Shown piece by piece: positions 1 to 8,498 of a stretch of DNA of 64,000 nucleotides. The notes beneath the pieces are model-generated. The model saw nothing but the letters and a program-made list of their open reading frames with translations. It had not been told where the DNA came from and searched no databases. The DNA is from Streptomyces lanatus (GTDB lineage: Bacteria; Actinomycetota; Actinomycetes; Streptomycetales; Streptomycetaceae): assembly GCF_014655715.1 (NCBI RefSeq), contig NZ_BNBM01000009.1:1-64000 (forward strand), in the 5' to 3' direction. Position 1 is the stretch's first letter. Each line of letters starts with the position of its first letter. Both the position numbers and the translations under genes were made by a program.

Positions 1-62
1 CACACCGCACTCGGCGGCCACCCACCGATCAGCCGCGTGAACAACCCTGCGGGTCAATACAT

Positions 63-958
63 CTAGGGCTTGTGCTGCCAGCCTCGGTCGGTGCGGGTCA
101 GTTCCCGGAAGCCGGCCGTGGTCAGGGTGTCGATCGTCGTGGTGTCGTCGGTCGACTCGTAGGCCAGGAGGCGGTCGACGCCGCACAGTCGTAGCCAGTC
201 CGCGGCCTGGCCCAGGAGCCAGTGCTCCAGGCCCTCGCCGTGCAGGTTGCCGAGGTCGGCCAGGCCTGTGCCGCGGGTCTGGCGTTCCGGGCGGGACAGG
301 GCCGTGTCGACCTCGATGAAACCGAGGAGGCGGCCATCGGCGGCGTGCGCCGTGAAGCGGGTGCCGCACTCCCCCAGGGTGCGGTCGACGGTGACCCCGG
401 GGCGCGGCCCGGACGGCGGCAGGTCGGCCACGTGCGCGATCAGGATCGTCTCGGTGCCGCCCACGTGCCGGAAGCCGGCGCGGTCGTAGAGGGCGCGGAT
501 GTGCGGCCAGTTGCGGGGCAGGCCGTAGACCGCCGGGGCGGGGAGTTCACCGCTCGCGTACCGGGCGCGTACGTCCCAGCGGGCCAGCTGTGCCAGGCAG
601 GCGTTCATCAGGAGGTCGGCCGCCTCGTCAGAGTCGGGCCAGAAGGAGGCGGGCGGGCGGAAGACGAACCAGTCGATCTCGCCGATGTCCCGGTAGGCCG
701 GGCCCACCTCGTCGTCGGCCCGGTAGCGCAGCAGATGGGCGGGGCCACGACATGGCCGCGCTGCTCGGCGACGAGCGTGGTGCGCTCGCTCACCCAGGGG
801 TCGGTGAGGAACTCGTCCGGCTGTCGCTCCAGGGCGCTGAGCACCGTGTTCACGGAGACGGACACGCCGGGGACGACGGCGGCGACATGCAGATTGATCA
901 GTTCGGTGAGCTGGTCGCGGTCGGCGCGGCGGAAGGGGCGCACCTCGGGCGCGGGCAT
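63..958 (-). pseudogene. GNAT-family N-acetyltransferase, frameshifted
   Basis: The product resembles a GNAT acetyltransferase, which moves an acetyl group from acetyl-CoA to an amine; its substrate is unknown. The ATG at 958 opens a frame beginning MPAPEVRPFRRADRDQL, a typical GNAT N-terminus. That frame runs to about position 740 and then becomes nonsense. The homologous reading continues in another frame from HLLRYRADDEVGPAYRD to the stop at 63-65, including LPRNWPHIRALYDRAGFRHVG. The shift lies in the C/G run at about 736-746, where one base appears to be missing. Either the gene is broken or the read has an indel in a homopolymer. The gene is divergent from the VOC gene at 1130. Confidence 0.7.
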
Positions 959-1129
959 GCGGGACCTCCGGTCGGTGAACGGTGTCGGGAGGCCGCCATG
1001 CGATGCGGTACGGGGTCGAGGGTACGGCGGTGGCGGCGCCGGGCTCCAGTGGTTTCGCGCCGGATGGCCTGGGCCGTGGGTGAGGCATAGCGTGCTGGAA
1101 GGGGTTCGGTTTCCTGTGGGAGGAGCGCC

Positions 1130-1894
1130 ATGAAGCTCGACAAGCCGGTGACCGGCGGGCCCTGCTGGACCGAGCTCGGCACCAGTGATCTGGCCGGGGC
1201 CGGGCGGTTCTACGAGGCGTTGTTCGGCTGGCGCACCGAGACCGATCCGCGTCAGGAGGCCGGCGGCTACACGGTCGCGCACCTCGGGGACGCGGCCGTG
1301 GCCGCGCTGACGCCGCTGTACCAGGAGGGGCAGCCGGTGGCGTGGAACGTGTCGTTCGCGGTGACGGACGCCGATGCCGCCGCCGAGCAGGTGACGCAGG
1401 CCGGTGGCACGGTGCTGGTCGGTCCGATGGACGTGTTCGACGTGGGCCGTTTCGCGGTGGCCGTGGATCCGACCGGGGCGGCCTTCCAGCTGTGGCAGGC
1501 GCGGTCGTTCCCGGGCGCGGGCCTGCTCAACGCGCCCGGCTCGCTGGGCTGGGTGGAGCTGCTGACGCGGGCCCCGGAGCGGGCCGTGGAGTTCTACACG
1601 ACCGTGTTCGGCTGGAGCGTCAACGCCTCCGAGTACTACACGCAGTGGGGCGTCGAGGGCGCCGACTTCGGCGGCATGGTGAGGATGGACGACAAGTTCC
1701 CGCACGAGGTGCCGGCGCACTGGCTGCCGTACTTCGCCGTCGAGGACGTGGACACCACGGCGGCGGACACGACACGGTCGGGCGGCACCATCCTCATGGA
1801 GCCCACCTCGCAACCCGGCGGGCGGCGCCTCGCCGTGCTGCGGGACCCGCAGGGGGCGGTGTTCGGTGTGTACCGCTCGCCCGATGCGAGCTGA
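1130..1894 (+). CDS. VOC-family (glyoxalase/bleomycin-resistance fold) protein, two domains
   Basis: This 254-residue soluble protein is made of two consecutive vicinal-oxygen-chelate domains at roughly residues 10-118 and 135-250. Each begins with the family pattern (CWTELGTSDLAGAGRFYEALFGW and GWVELLTRAPERAVEFYTTVFGW) and ends with a D-P-x-GA-x-F strand. The family includes glyoxalases, dioxygenases and drug-binding proteins, so the substrate cannot be named. The ATG at 1130 follows a GGAGG-like site (TGGGAGGAGC). The gene converges on the MarR gene, with 7 bp between the stops. Confidence 0.88.
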   Translation: MKLDKPVTGGPCWTELGTSDLAGAGRFYEALFGWRTETDPRQEAGGYTVAHLGDAAVAALTPLYQEGQPVAWNVSFAVTDADAAAEQVTQAGGTVLVGPMDVFDVGRFAVAVDPTGAAFQLWQARSFPGAGLLNAPGSLGWVELLTRAPERAVEFYTTVFGWSVNASEYYTQWGVEGADFGGMVRMDDKFPHEVPAHWLPYFAVEDVDTTAADTTRSGGTILMEPTSQPGGRRLAVLRDPQGAVFGVYRSPDAS

Positions 1895-1901
1895 CCCCGG
1901 A

Positions 1902-2441
1902 TCAGGTCAGGCGCGCGGCGCCCAGCCGCCCCTCAAGGCGGCCGAGCAACTCGCCGAGCAGGGAGGCGAGTTCGCCCCGTCCCTCGGGTTCGAGCTCGGA
2001 CAGTACGGTCGTCTCGTACGCGAGTTGCTCCGGCAGGACGCCGTCGACGAGGTCCCGGCCGGCGTCAGTGAGGCGGAGGTGGGCGACGCGCCGGTCGCGG
2101 GTGTCGCCGCGGCGCTCGACCAGGCCGCGCTCGGCGAGCTGCTTGAGGCGTTTGGTGACGGCGGCGCCCGAGGAGAAGGTCTCGCGGGCGAGTTCACTGG
2201 GCGTCAGCTCATGGCCGGTGCGGCGCAGCGCGCCGAGCAGATCGAACTCGGGGCGGCTCAGGCCCGCCCGGCGCAGCGGAGCGTCCTCGGCCTGCTGGAG
2301 GAGGGCGGCGCAGCGGTTGATACGGCCGATGATCTCCATGGGCCCGGTGTCGAGGTCGGGATGGACGGTCTGCCACTGCCGGACCACCCCGGCCACCGTG
2401 TCCTGTCTCGTCCCGGTCGGCCCGCCGCTGGTCCCCGTCAT
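1902..2441 (-). CDS. MarR-family transcriptional regulator
   Basis: This 179-residue winged-helix DNA-binding protein is probably a dimeric local repressor. The core spans about residues 45-145: LSRPEFDLLGALRRTG, then the recognition helix region LARETFSSGAAVTKRLKQLAERGLVER, then the wing GDTRDRRVAHLRLTDAG, which carries the usual D-x-R-D-R-R pattern. I chose the ATG at 2441 because GGAGGG lies 9 bases upstream. The frame stays open further upstream but without a ribosome site. It is divergent from the DUF5134 gene across 236 bp, a natural place for its operator, though I saw no striking palindrome there. Confidence 0.88.
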   Translation of the reverse strand: MTGTSGGPTGTRQDTVAGVVRQWQTVHPDLDTGPMEIIGRINRCAALLQQAEDAPLRRAGLSRPEFDLLGALRRTGHELTPSELARETFSSGAAVTKRLKQLAERGLVERRGDTRDRRVAHLRLTDAGRDLVDGVLPEQLAYETTVLSELEPEGRGELASLLGELLGRLEGRLGAARLT

Positions 2442-2677
2442 GGCCGTACGCCCTCCATAGTGTCCGCCCGTGCGCTGGTCCGGGAGCGGTGTCCTGCTTC
2501 GCCCCGTAGCGGCGAGCGTACGTGGTCGGTGACGCTCGGCACGCGCGACCCGCGCCCGGTGGCGCTGACCTGCCGTGCTCCGGTGAATGCTCCCCGTGTA
2601 CACCCTTGCGCTCGCGTGCGCGCCGCACGGCCGGGGCATCGACGGACTGTCCGAGACCGTCGAGCGGGGAGGTGCGC

Positions 2678-3211
2678 GTGCACGGACCGGCTTCGCCCGG
2701 CTGGCTGCTGGTCGCGCTGTGTGCGGCGACCGGTGCCTACTGCCTGCTGCGGATGCGCAGCCATGTCGAGGAACAGCGCCGGACCGCGGGCGGCGAGGCG
2801 CTGATGGGCTTCGGGATGGCCGCGATGGCGGTGCCCGCCGCGGCGTTCACCCCGCCGTCGTGGGCCTGGCTCCTGTACGTCACCGTGTTCGGGGCGGCCG
2901 CCCTGCACGCCCTGTGGGCGGCGCGGGCGGGCGGGCACCATGTGCACCACCTGGTGGGCGCCTCGGCCATGGTCTACATGTCCGTCGCGATGGCGGACTC
3001 CCCCGGCCATCACGGCGGGTCCGGCGTCCCGCCGGTGACGGTAGCGCTGCTGCTGTACTTCACGGGATATGTGCTGCTGTCCGGCGTACGGCTGGTGCCG
3101 GTGACGGCCGGTGGTGGCGTGGGCGTCGGGTGGGGTGACCGGCCGGAGTTGTCGCGGGCCTGCCGGCTGTCGATGGGGATCGCGATGGTGGCGATGCTGC
3201 TGACGCTCTGA
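2678..3211 (+). CDS. DUF5134 membrane protein
   Basis: This hydrophobic protein of about 177 residues has five predicted membrane helices (near WLLVALCAATGAYCLL, GFGMAAMAVPAAAF, LLYVTVFGAAALHALWAA, VTVALLLYFTGYVLLSGV and LSMGIAMVAMLLTL). Between them lies a histidine-rich stretch, GGHHVHHLVGASAMVYM. These features match the actinobacterial DUF5134 family, whose function is unknown. The GTG at 2678 is preferred because GGGGAGG ends 5 bases before it. The membrane histidines could bind a metal, but that is inference. Confidence 0.75.
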   Translation: MHGPASPGWLLVALCAATGAYCLLRMRSHVEEQRRTAGGEALMGFGMAAMAVPAAAFTPPSWAWLLYVTVFGAAALHALWAARAGGHHVHHLVGASAMVYMSVAMADSPGHHGGSGVPPVTVALLLYFTGYVLLSGVRLVPVTAGGGVGVGWGDRPELSRACRLSMGIAMVAMLLTL

Positions 3212-3287
3212 GGCCGCGGTCCGCGTTTCTGTCGGGCATCTCGCCCCACAGTGGCCTTCCGCCCCATCGGTCGGCGAGGATCGCACT

Positions 3288-3959
3288 ATGCACATCCAGT
3301 CCGTCGAGTCCCCGCCCCGCCCGCCCGCCGAGCGCAGCGCCGTCTCCCGCTGGGCCGGTGGCCTGGCCCTGTGCTCCGTAGTCCTTTTCGTCCTCGTCGC
3401 GATCAGATGGTCCCCGCTGATGGCCGTCGACGGCGACGTCGCGGAGACCACGCACCGCTGGGCGGTCGACGAGCGCGGGGTCACGCATGCGTTCCGCATC
3501 CTGACGGACTGGGTCTGGGATCCATGGACGATGCGCATCCTGACGTTCGCGGTCGCGGTCTGGCTGTGGCGCAGAGCCGCGCGGTGGACGGCGCTGTGGC
3601 TGGTGGCGACCTGCGCGCTCGCCACGGCGATCCAGCAGATCCTCAAGGCGCTGCTCGACCGCCCGCGCCCCGTCTGGCCCGACCCCGTCGACTCCGCCCA
3701 CTACGCCGCCTACCCCTCCGGCCACGCCATGACAGCCACGGTGGTCTGCGGCCTTCTGCTGTGGCTCCTGCACCGCTACGGCGCCGAAGGCACCCTGTGG
3801 CGCACGGCGGTCACCGTGGCGGCCGTGTCCGTGGCGGGCGTCGGGCTGACCCGGATCTGGCTGGGCGTCCACTGGGCGACGGATGTCGTCGGTGGCTGGC
3901 TGCTGGGGGCTCTGGTGGTGGTGCTCGCGGTGGGCGTGCACGCCCGTTGGCGGGGGTGA
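3288..3959 (+). CDS. Phosphatase PAP2 family membrane protein
   Basis: This 223-residue integral membrane phosphatase belongs to the type-2 phosphatidic acid phosphatase superfamily. It probably dephosphorylates a lipid phosphate or isoprenoid pyrophosphate on the outer face of the membrane. All three catalytic motifs are visible: KALLDRPRP (about residue 119), YPSGHAMTA (about 142) and the degenerate third motif TRIWLGVHWATD (about 188-199) with its catalytic His. About six membrane helices are expected. The motifs are intact, so it should be active; the exact lipid substrate is unknown. Confidence 0.88.
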   Translation: MHIQSVESPPRPPAERSAVSRWAGGLALCSVVLFVLVAIRWSPLMAVDGDVAETTHRWAVDERGVTHAFRILTDWVWDPWTMRILTFAVAVWLWRRAARWTALWLVATCALATAIQQILKALLDRPRPVWPDPVDSAHYAAYPSGHAMTATVVCGLLLWLLHRYGAEGTLWRTAVTVAAVSVAGVGLTRIWLGVHWATDVVGGWLLGALVVVLAVGVHARWRG

Positions 3960-4011
3960 GCTCGGGCCGATCTTCCCGCGCGGCGGAACTCGGGCCCGTA
4001 GGATCCGAATC

Positions 4012-4707
4012 ATGACCGCAGTTCTGTTCGATTTCTCCGGCACCCTGTTCCGTATCGAGTCCACCGAGTCCTGGCTGCGCGGAGCGCTCGCCGAGGCCCA
4101 GGTGGAGCTCGCCGAGGCCGAGTTGGTCGAGGCGGCGCAGGCGCTGGAGGCGATGGGCGCGCTGCCGGGCGGGGTGGATCCCTCCTGGCTGCCGGAGGAT
4201 GTCGCGAGCGTGTGGGGCGTGCGGGACAAGAGCGCGGAGCTGCACCGCGCCGCCTACACCGCCCTCTCCCGGCATGTGGAGTTGCCCGACGACCGACTGC
4301 ACGACGTGCTCTACGACCGCCACATGGCGCCGGCCGCGTGGGAGCCGTACCCGGACACCGCCGAGGTGCTGGGGGCGCTGCGGGAGCGGGGCATCGGCGT
4401 GGGCGTGGTCAGCAACATCGGCTGGGATCTCCGTCCCGTGTTCCGGGAGCACGGTCTCGACCCGTTCGTGGACACCTATGTGCTGTCGTTCGAGCACGGC
4501 ATCCAGAAGCCCGACCCGCGGCTGTTCGCGGCCGCCTGCGAGGCGCTCGACGCCGATCCGAGCGATGTGGTCATGGTCGGTGACAACCGGCGCGCGGACG
4601 GCGGTGCGGCGGCGCTGGGCTGCGCGGTGCACTTCGTGGACCATCTGCCGGCGGCGCAGCGACCGGACGCGCTGCGGCCGGTGCTCGATCTGGTGGGTCC
4701 GGCATGA
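4012..4707 (+). CDS. HAD-superfamily hydrolase
   Basis: This 231-residue protein is a haloacid-dehalogenase-type hydrolase, most likely a small-molecule phosphatase. Motif I is DFSGTL near residue 7, with the nucleophilic Asp and Ser replacing the more usual second Asp in DxDGT. A helical cap follows. Motif II is VVSNIGWD, motif III the Lys in GIQKPDPRLF, and motif IV VVMVGDNRRADGGAA. The ATG at 4012 starts at the first HAD strand. The missing second Asp is seen in several HAD subgroups and suggests the protein may not be a classical phosphomonoesterase. Confidence 0.85.
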   Translation: MTAVLFDFSGTLFRIESTESWLRGALAEAQVELAEAELVEAAQALEAMGALPGGVDPSWLPEDVASVWGVRDKSAELHRAAYTALSRHVELPDDRLHDVLYDRHMAPAAWEPYPDTAEVLGALRERGIGVGVVSNIGWDLRPVFREHGLDPFVDTYVLSFEHGIQKPDPRLFAAACEALDADPSDVVMVGDNRRADGGAAALGCAVHFVDHLPAAQRPDALRPVLDLVGPA

Positions 4708-4841
4708 ACCGGCAGGCGAAGAAGTAGCCTCCGGCGACCATCAGGGGGTCGAGCCCGCCCCGGACGATCCCCCGCGTCGCCCGGGGCAGACGACAACCCC
4801 GACCAGGCCGTATCGAGGCCGGGCCGGACGCGCTGAGTATA

Positions 4842-4862
4842 GTTGGCTGGCAGCCAGTCAAC
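4842..4862. promoter_or_regulatory. TetR-type operator overlapping a -10 element
   Basis: This 21-bp near-perfect inverted repeat has half-sites GTTGGCTGGC and GCCAGTCAAC around a central A, with nine of ten pairs matching. It ends 14 bp before the TetR start codon at 4877. A TATAGT hexamer at 4838-4843 overlaps its left edge, so a bound repressor would block the promoter. Autoregulation by the adjacent TetR protein is inferred from position and symmetry. Confidence 0.65.
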
Positions 4863-4876
4863 GCAGGAGTTACAGC

Positions 4877-5572
4877 ATGTCCCCGCGCAGCGCCTCGGTC
4901 AATGAAGAGTTGCGGCGGCGTTCCCGGGAGCGGCTTCTGCAGGCGGCGGTGGAGCTGGTCGGCGAGCGCGGCTACGAGGCGACCACGCTGGGCGACATCG
5001 CGGACCGGGCCGGCTCGGCGCGCGGATTGGTGTCGTACTACTTCCCCGGCAAGCGCCAGCTTGTGCAGTCCGCCGTGCACCGGCTGATGCACCGCACGCT
5101 GGAGGAGGCGCTGGAGCGCGAGCCGCACACCGAGGACGGCAGTGAGCGGATGGCCCGGGCCATCGACGCGATCCTGGGCCTGGCCAGCGAGCGGCCGGTG
5201 CTCATGCGCCAGCACATGGCGGGGATCCTCCAGGCCGAGGGCTTCATGCAGTGCCCCGAGCAGCGGCGGCTGGCGGAGCTGCTGCGGGACACCTGCGTAC
5301 GGCGCGGCTCACCGGACGTCGACGCCGATTACCCCATGTTGCGCGCCCTGCTCATGGGCGCGGTGTACGCGGCGCTCGTGCCCGGGGTCCCGATGTCCGT
5401 GCCGGTGCTGCGGGCCGAGCTGTTCAAGCGCTACCGGCTGGACTGGGAGCTCGGGGTCCCGCCGGACACGGGCTCCGCGCCCGGCGGGACGTGCGTCACC
5501 GATCTGTCGCGCTACTTCGCGACCGGATCGACCGAATCCTCATCCGATCGCCCGGACGGTCAGTCGAAGTAG
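4877..5572 (+). CDS. TetR/AcrR-family transcriptional regulator
   Basis: This 231-residue repressor has an N-terminal helix-turn-helix at about residues 12-58 (RERLLQAAVELVGERGYEATTLGDIADRAG, then GLVSYYFPGKRQLVQ), the classical TetR pattern. The remainder is an all-helical ligand-binding and dimerisation domain. The ATG at 4877 has AGGAG 7 bases upstream. A strong 21-bp palindrome over its own promoter implies autoregulation. The end of the gene overlaps the convergent LVIVD gene by 13 bp. The ligand and other targets are unknown. Confidence 0.88.
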   Translation: MSPRSASVNEELRRRSRERLLQAAVELVGERGYEATTLGDIADRAGSARGLVSYYFPGKRQLVQSAVHRLMHRTLEEALEREPHTEDGSERMARAIDAILGLASERPVLMRQHMAGILQAEGFMQCPEQRRLAELLRDTCVRRGSPDVDADYPMLRALLMGAVYAALVPGVPMSVPVLRAELFKRYRLDWELGVPPDTGSAPGGTCVTDLSRYFATGSTESSSDRPDGQSK

Positions 5573-7056
5573 TCCGGCTGGGTCTGGACGTTGAGTTCGC
5601 GCAGCTTGACCCAGCGGGCCGGGTCGGTGCGCCGGTCGTGGAGCTTCAGTACGTCGAAGCCCCTCGCGAGCTCGTTCGAGTAGATGTAGCCGTTGTAGTA
5701 GTACGCCGACCACGAGCCGCCGGAGCGGATCGTGTCCGTGGTGAGCGGACCGCGGTCGAAGTAGGCGATCTCCTTGGGGCGGGCCGAGTCGGTGAAGTCC
5801 CATACGGAGATGCCGCCCTGGTACCAGGCCTGGACCATGATGTCCTTGCCCTTCACCGGGATCAGCGAGCCGTTGTGGGCGACGCAGTTCTCGGTGTCGG
5901 CCTGGTGGCGGGGGATCTTGAAGTAGCTGCGGAAGACCAGCTTGCGCTTGTCGCCCTTGCCCACGATGTCGTAGATGCCGTCGGCACCGCGGTCCGGGCC
6001 GGTCTGCGCGTTGCAGGTGGCGGCGCTGCCACCGCCGAGCTCGTCGGTGAAGACGACCTTGTTCGCCTTCTGGTTGAAGGTCGCCGAGTGCCAGAACGCG
6101 AAGTTGACGTCGTCCCGGACCTGGTCGATGACCTTCGGACGCTCCGGATCCTCGATGGACAGCAGGATGCCGTCGCCCATGCAGGCACCGGCGGCCAGGT
6201 CCTTCGAGGGCAGCACCGTGATGTCGTGGCAGCCGGTGGTCTTGCGCTGGCCGCCGGGCGGGCCGGGGTTGCCGCCGCCGTCCGGGCCCTCACCGGGGAA
6301 GAGCACCGGGAAGCTCACCACGGCCGCCTTCTCGGGTGCGTGGCGCGGGACCTTGATCACGGAGATGCCGTCGTGCGGGGGCTGGCAGTCCGGGTAGGTG
6401 GCGTCGGGTGAGTACGAGGAGACGTAGATGTAGACGTTCCTGCGCTCGGGGACCAGCGTGTGGGTGTGCGAGCCGCAGGCCGTCTCGACGGCGGCGACGT
6501 ACCTGGGGTTGCGCTTGTCGCTGATGTCGAAGACCTTCATGCCCTCCCACGAGGACTTCTCGGTCGCGGGCTGGGTGGTGCTGTTGCAGCTGCTGTCGCT
6601 GCGCGAGGAGTCGGTCGACAGGAAGAGCAGGTCGCCGGAGACGGAGACGTCGTTCTGCGAGCCCGGGCACAGGACCTGGGCGACCGTCCTCGGCGCACGG
6701 GGGTTGCCGATGTCGAAGATGCGGAAGCCGTCGTAGTTGCCCGCGAAGGCGTACCTGCCCTGGAAGGCGATGTCGGAATTGGTGCCCTGGAGTGCGTCCT
6801 TGGGGACGAGTCCCAGATGCTCGATGTTGTCGGAGTGGACGATCTCGTCCTGGCCGGGTATCTCGCCGTTCGCCAGAGCCTCGCGCACCTCGGCCCGGGT
6901 GCTCTCGGAGACCTTCTGCTCGGCGGCGGGGCCGTCCCCCGGGTCGGGGGTCGCGGCAGCCGGTTGCGCGGTGAGCAGCGCGGCCATGAGCCCCGCCGCG
7001 GCAGCCGCAACTCCCAGGCGTCTGCGCCGTGTTCGGGGATTGCTGAACAGGATCAC
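5560..7056 (-). CDS. Secreted LVIVD-repeat beta-propeller protein
   Basis: This exported protein of about 498 residues has a Sec signal (RTRRRRLGVAAAAAGLMAALL, cleavage near QPAAA). The mature part is a series of propeller blades with LVIVD-type strands, for example DGFRIFDIGNPRAP, GMKVFDISDKRNPRYV and GGISVWDFTDSARPKEI. Such repeats form surface or cell-wall propellers of unknown role. Several Cys (SDSSCNSTT, ETACGSH, HDITV..GACMGDG, SAATCNAQ, TENCVAH) could form disulfides. The GTG at 7056 is preferred because GGAGG lies 5 bases upstream. It is divergent from the DUF305 lipoprotein gene with only 63 bp between the starts, suggesting joint control. Confidence 0.82.
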   Translation of the reverse strand: MILFSNPRTRRRRLGVAAAAAGLMAALLTAQPAAATPDPGDGPAAEQKVSESTRAEVREALANGEIPGQDEIVHSDNIEHLGLVPKDALQGTNSDIAFQGRYAFAGNYDGFRIFDIGNPRAPRTVAQVLCPGSQNDVSVSGDLLFLSTDSSRSDSSCNSTTQPATEKSSWEGMKVFDISDKRNPRYVAAVETACGSHTHTLVPERRNVYIYVSSYSPDATYPDCQPPHDGISVIKVPRHAPEKAAVVSFPVLFPGEGPDGGGNPGPPGGQRKTTGCHDITVLPSKDLAAGACMGDGILLSIEDPERPKVIDQVRDDVNFAFWHSATFNQKANKVVFTDELGGGSAATCNAQTGPDRGADGIYDIVGKGDKRKLVFRSYFKIPRHQADTENCVAHNGSLIPVKGKDIMVQAWYQGGISVWDFTDSARPKEIAYFDRGPLTTDTIRSGGSWSAYYYNGYIYSNELARGFDVLKLHDRRTDPARWVKLRELNVQTQPDYFD

Positions 7057-7119
7057 TGTTTCCTCCCTTGTTCCGCTCGCACTGGAACGGTTCACGCACG
7101 CCCGAGTATCGTCTGCGTC

Positions 7120-7806
7120 ATGCACATATCAATAGGGGGCAATGGACATGTAACGCAGACGCCATCGCGCCGGGCGGCCTGCGTCACGGTCGCGGTGGCC
7201 CTGACCCTGCTCGCGCTCGGCGGCTGCGACAGCGGCTCCGACGCCAAGTCGCCCGCGCGCAACGGGCCTTCGGTGATCGTGCCGGGCAAGCCGGGCGAGT
7301 CGAACCGGATGCTGTCCGCGGAGGAGGCCGCGCGCGAGCGCGCCGAGGACGACTCCCCCAATACGGCCGACGTCGGCTACGCACGGATGATGATCACCCA
7401 TCACGCCCAGGCCCTGGATATGACCGGGCTCGCCCCCGACCGCGCCGAATCGGCGAAGGTCAAGCAGCTCGCCGAGCGGATCGCGGCCGCGCAGGGGCCG
7501 GAGATCGCCGCCATGAGGGGCTGGCTCAAGAGCTACGGCAAGAGCGAGAAGAGCGACGGGCACGAGCACGAGCACGGATCGATGCCCGGCATGGCGACCG
7601 AGGCGCAGCTGGCGAAGCTGCGCGCCGCACGAGGCAAGGCGTTCGACCAGCTCTTCCTCACGCTGATGATCACCCATCACGACGGGGCGATCACCATGGC
7701 CACCGATGTGAAGGGGCAGGGAAACAACATCCGGATCGAGGAGATGGCCGACGACGTGGTCGCCCAGCAGACGAGCGAGATCACGCGGATGCGGGACATG
7801 CTCTGA
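7120..7806 (+). CDS. DUF305 lipoprotein (CopM-like ferritin-fold protein)
   Basis: This 228-residue protein is anchored outside the membrane. After a hydrophobic signal it has the lipobox LALGGC (Cys near residue 36), with an SGSD linker next. Two DUF305 repeats follow, each with the signature M-I-T-H-H: MMITHHAQALDM and LMITHHDGAITM. A DGHEHEHGSMPGM segment between them is rich in His and Met. DUF305 members such as CopM bind copper or silver, so periplasmic-side metal binding is a reasonable inference. The ATG at 7120 is the only start that includes the whole signal. It pairs divergently with the LVIVD gene. Confidence 0.85.
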   Translation: MHISIGGNGHVTQTPSRRAACVTVAVALTLLALGGCDSGSDAKSPARNGPSVIVPGKPGESNRMLSAEEAARERAEDDSPNTADVGYARMMITHHAQALDMTGLAPDRAESAKVKQLAERIAAAQGPEIAAMRGWLKSYGKSEKSDGHEHEHGSMPGMATEAQLAKLRAARGKAFDQLFLTLMITHHDGAITMATDVKGQGNNIRIEEMADDVVAQQTSEITRMRDML

Positions 7807-7830
7807 TACGCCTCGTCCTTCCGGCCATGC

Positions 7831-8343
7831 TCAGCGGCGGGCGCGGCGCGGCGACAGGAAGCCCGCGTCGCGCGCCTGGCCGATGAGTCTGAGCGATCGG
7901 CGGCGGCTGTGCCCGGTCGCGCTCATGACCGCGAGGACGGGGTCGGTGCCCGCCTGCTGGGCCGCGCGGTACTTCTGCGCGACGAGCCAGTGCCCCTCGA
8001 CACCGGGTGGCCAGTCCGGCCGCGCGGGGCCGGACTCGGCGTCTTCCACATCCCGCTCGCCCCCGATCCCGCACACCTCGGAGAGCGGCCCCTCGATCCA
8101 GTCGGCGAGCGCCGCGAGGTCGTCCAGGGAGAGCGCGGGCTCGGCCCGTACGTCCTCGATGGACACACACCCCTCGGACACCACGGCGACCGCGTCGACC
8201 CGGGCGCCGTCACCGAACTCCAGCCGCACGCCGAACCACGTCGTGGCGCCGCCGCCGTCCCGCACTTTCCACGCGGGCCACACGGACACGGCACCGTCGG
8301 TCGCAGAACGATCGGAAAGATTAAGAAAGGATGCTTCCAGCAC
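7831..8343 (-). CDS. DUF6214-like protein with C-terminal helix-turn-helix-like region
   Basis: This 170-residue soluble protein appears conserved in Streptomyces and matches my memory of DUF6214 (the pattern PAWKVRDGGGATTWFGVRLEFGDGARVD). The middle part, CVSIEDVRAEPALSLDDLAALADWIEGPL, is acidic. The C-terminal 50 residues (AQKYRAAQQAGTDPVLAVMSATGHSRRRSLRLIGQARDAGFL) look like a short helix-turn-helix used for DNA binding. The frame opens with GTG at 8343, but no clear ribosome site is present. GTG codons at 8289 and 8283 are alternative starts. Function unknown. Confidence 0.65.
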   Translation of the reverse strand: MLEASFLNLSDRSATDGAVSVWPAWKVRDGGGATTWFGVRLEFGDGARVDAVAVVSEGCVSIEDVRAEPALSLDDLAALADWIEGPLSEVCGIGGERDVEDAESGPARPDWPPGVEGHWLVAQKYRAAQQAGTDPVLAVMSATGHSRRRSLRLIGQARDAGFLSPRRARR

Positions 8344-8498
8344 ACACGCAACGTAACCGCATGATCACATTCCATACGATCGAACACGCGCCCCTCGCCA
8401 CGCACTGCACCCTGTCAGCGGAGCGGCCACGGTGCGATGCTGGAGTCGAGAGCGACTCCTGACGAACCCCGAAAACCCCTCGGACAAGGAGTTCCGCC

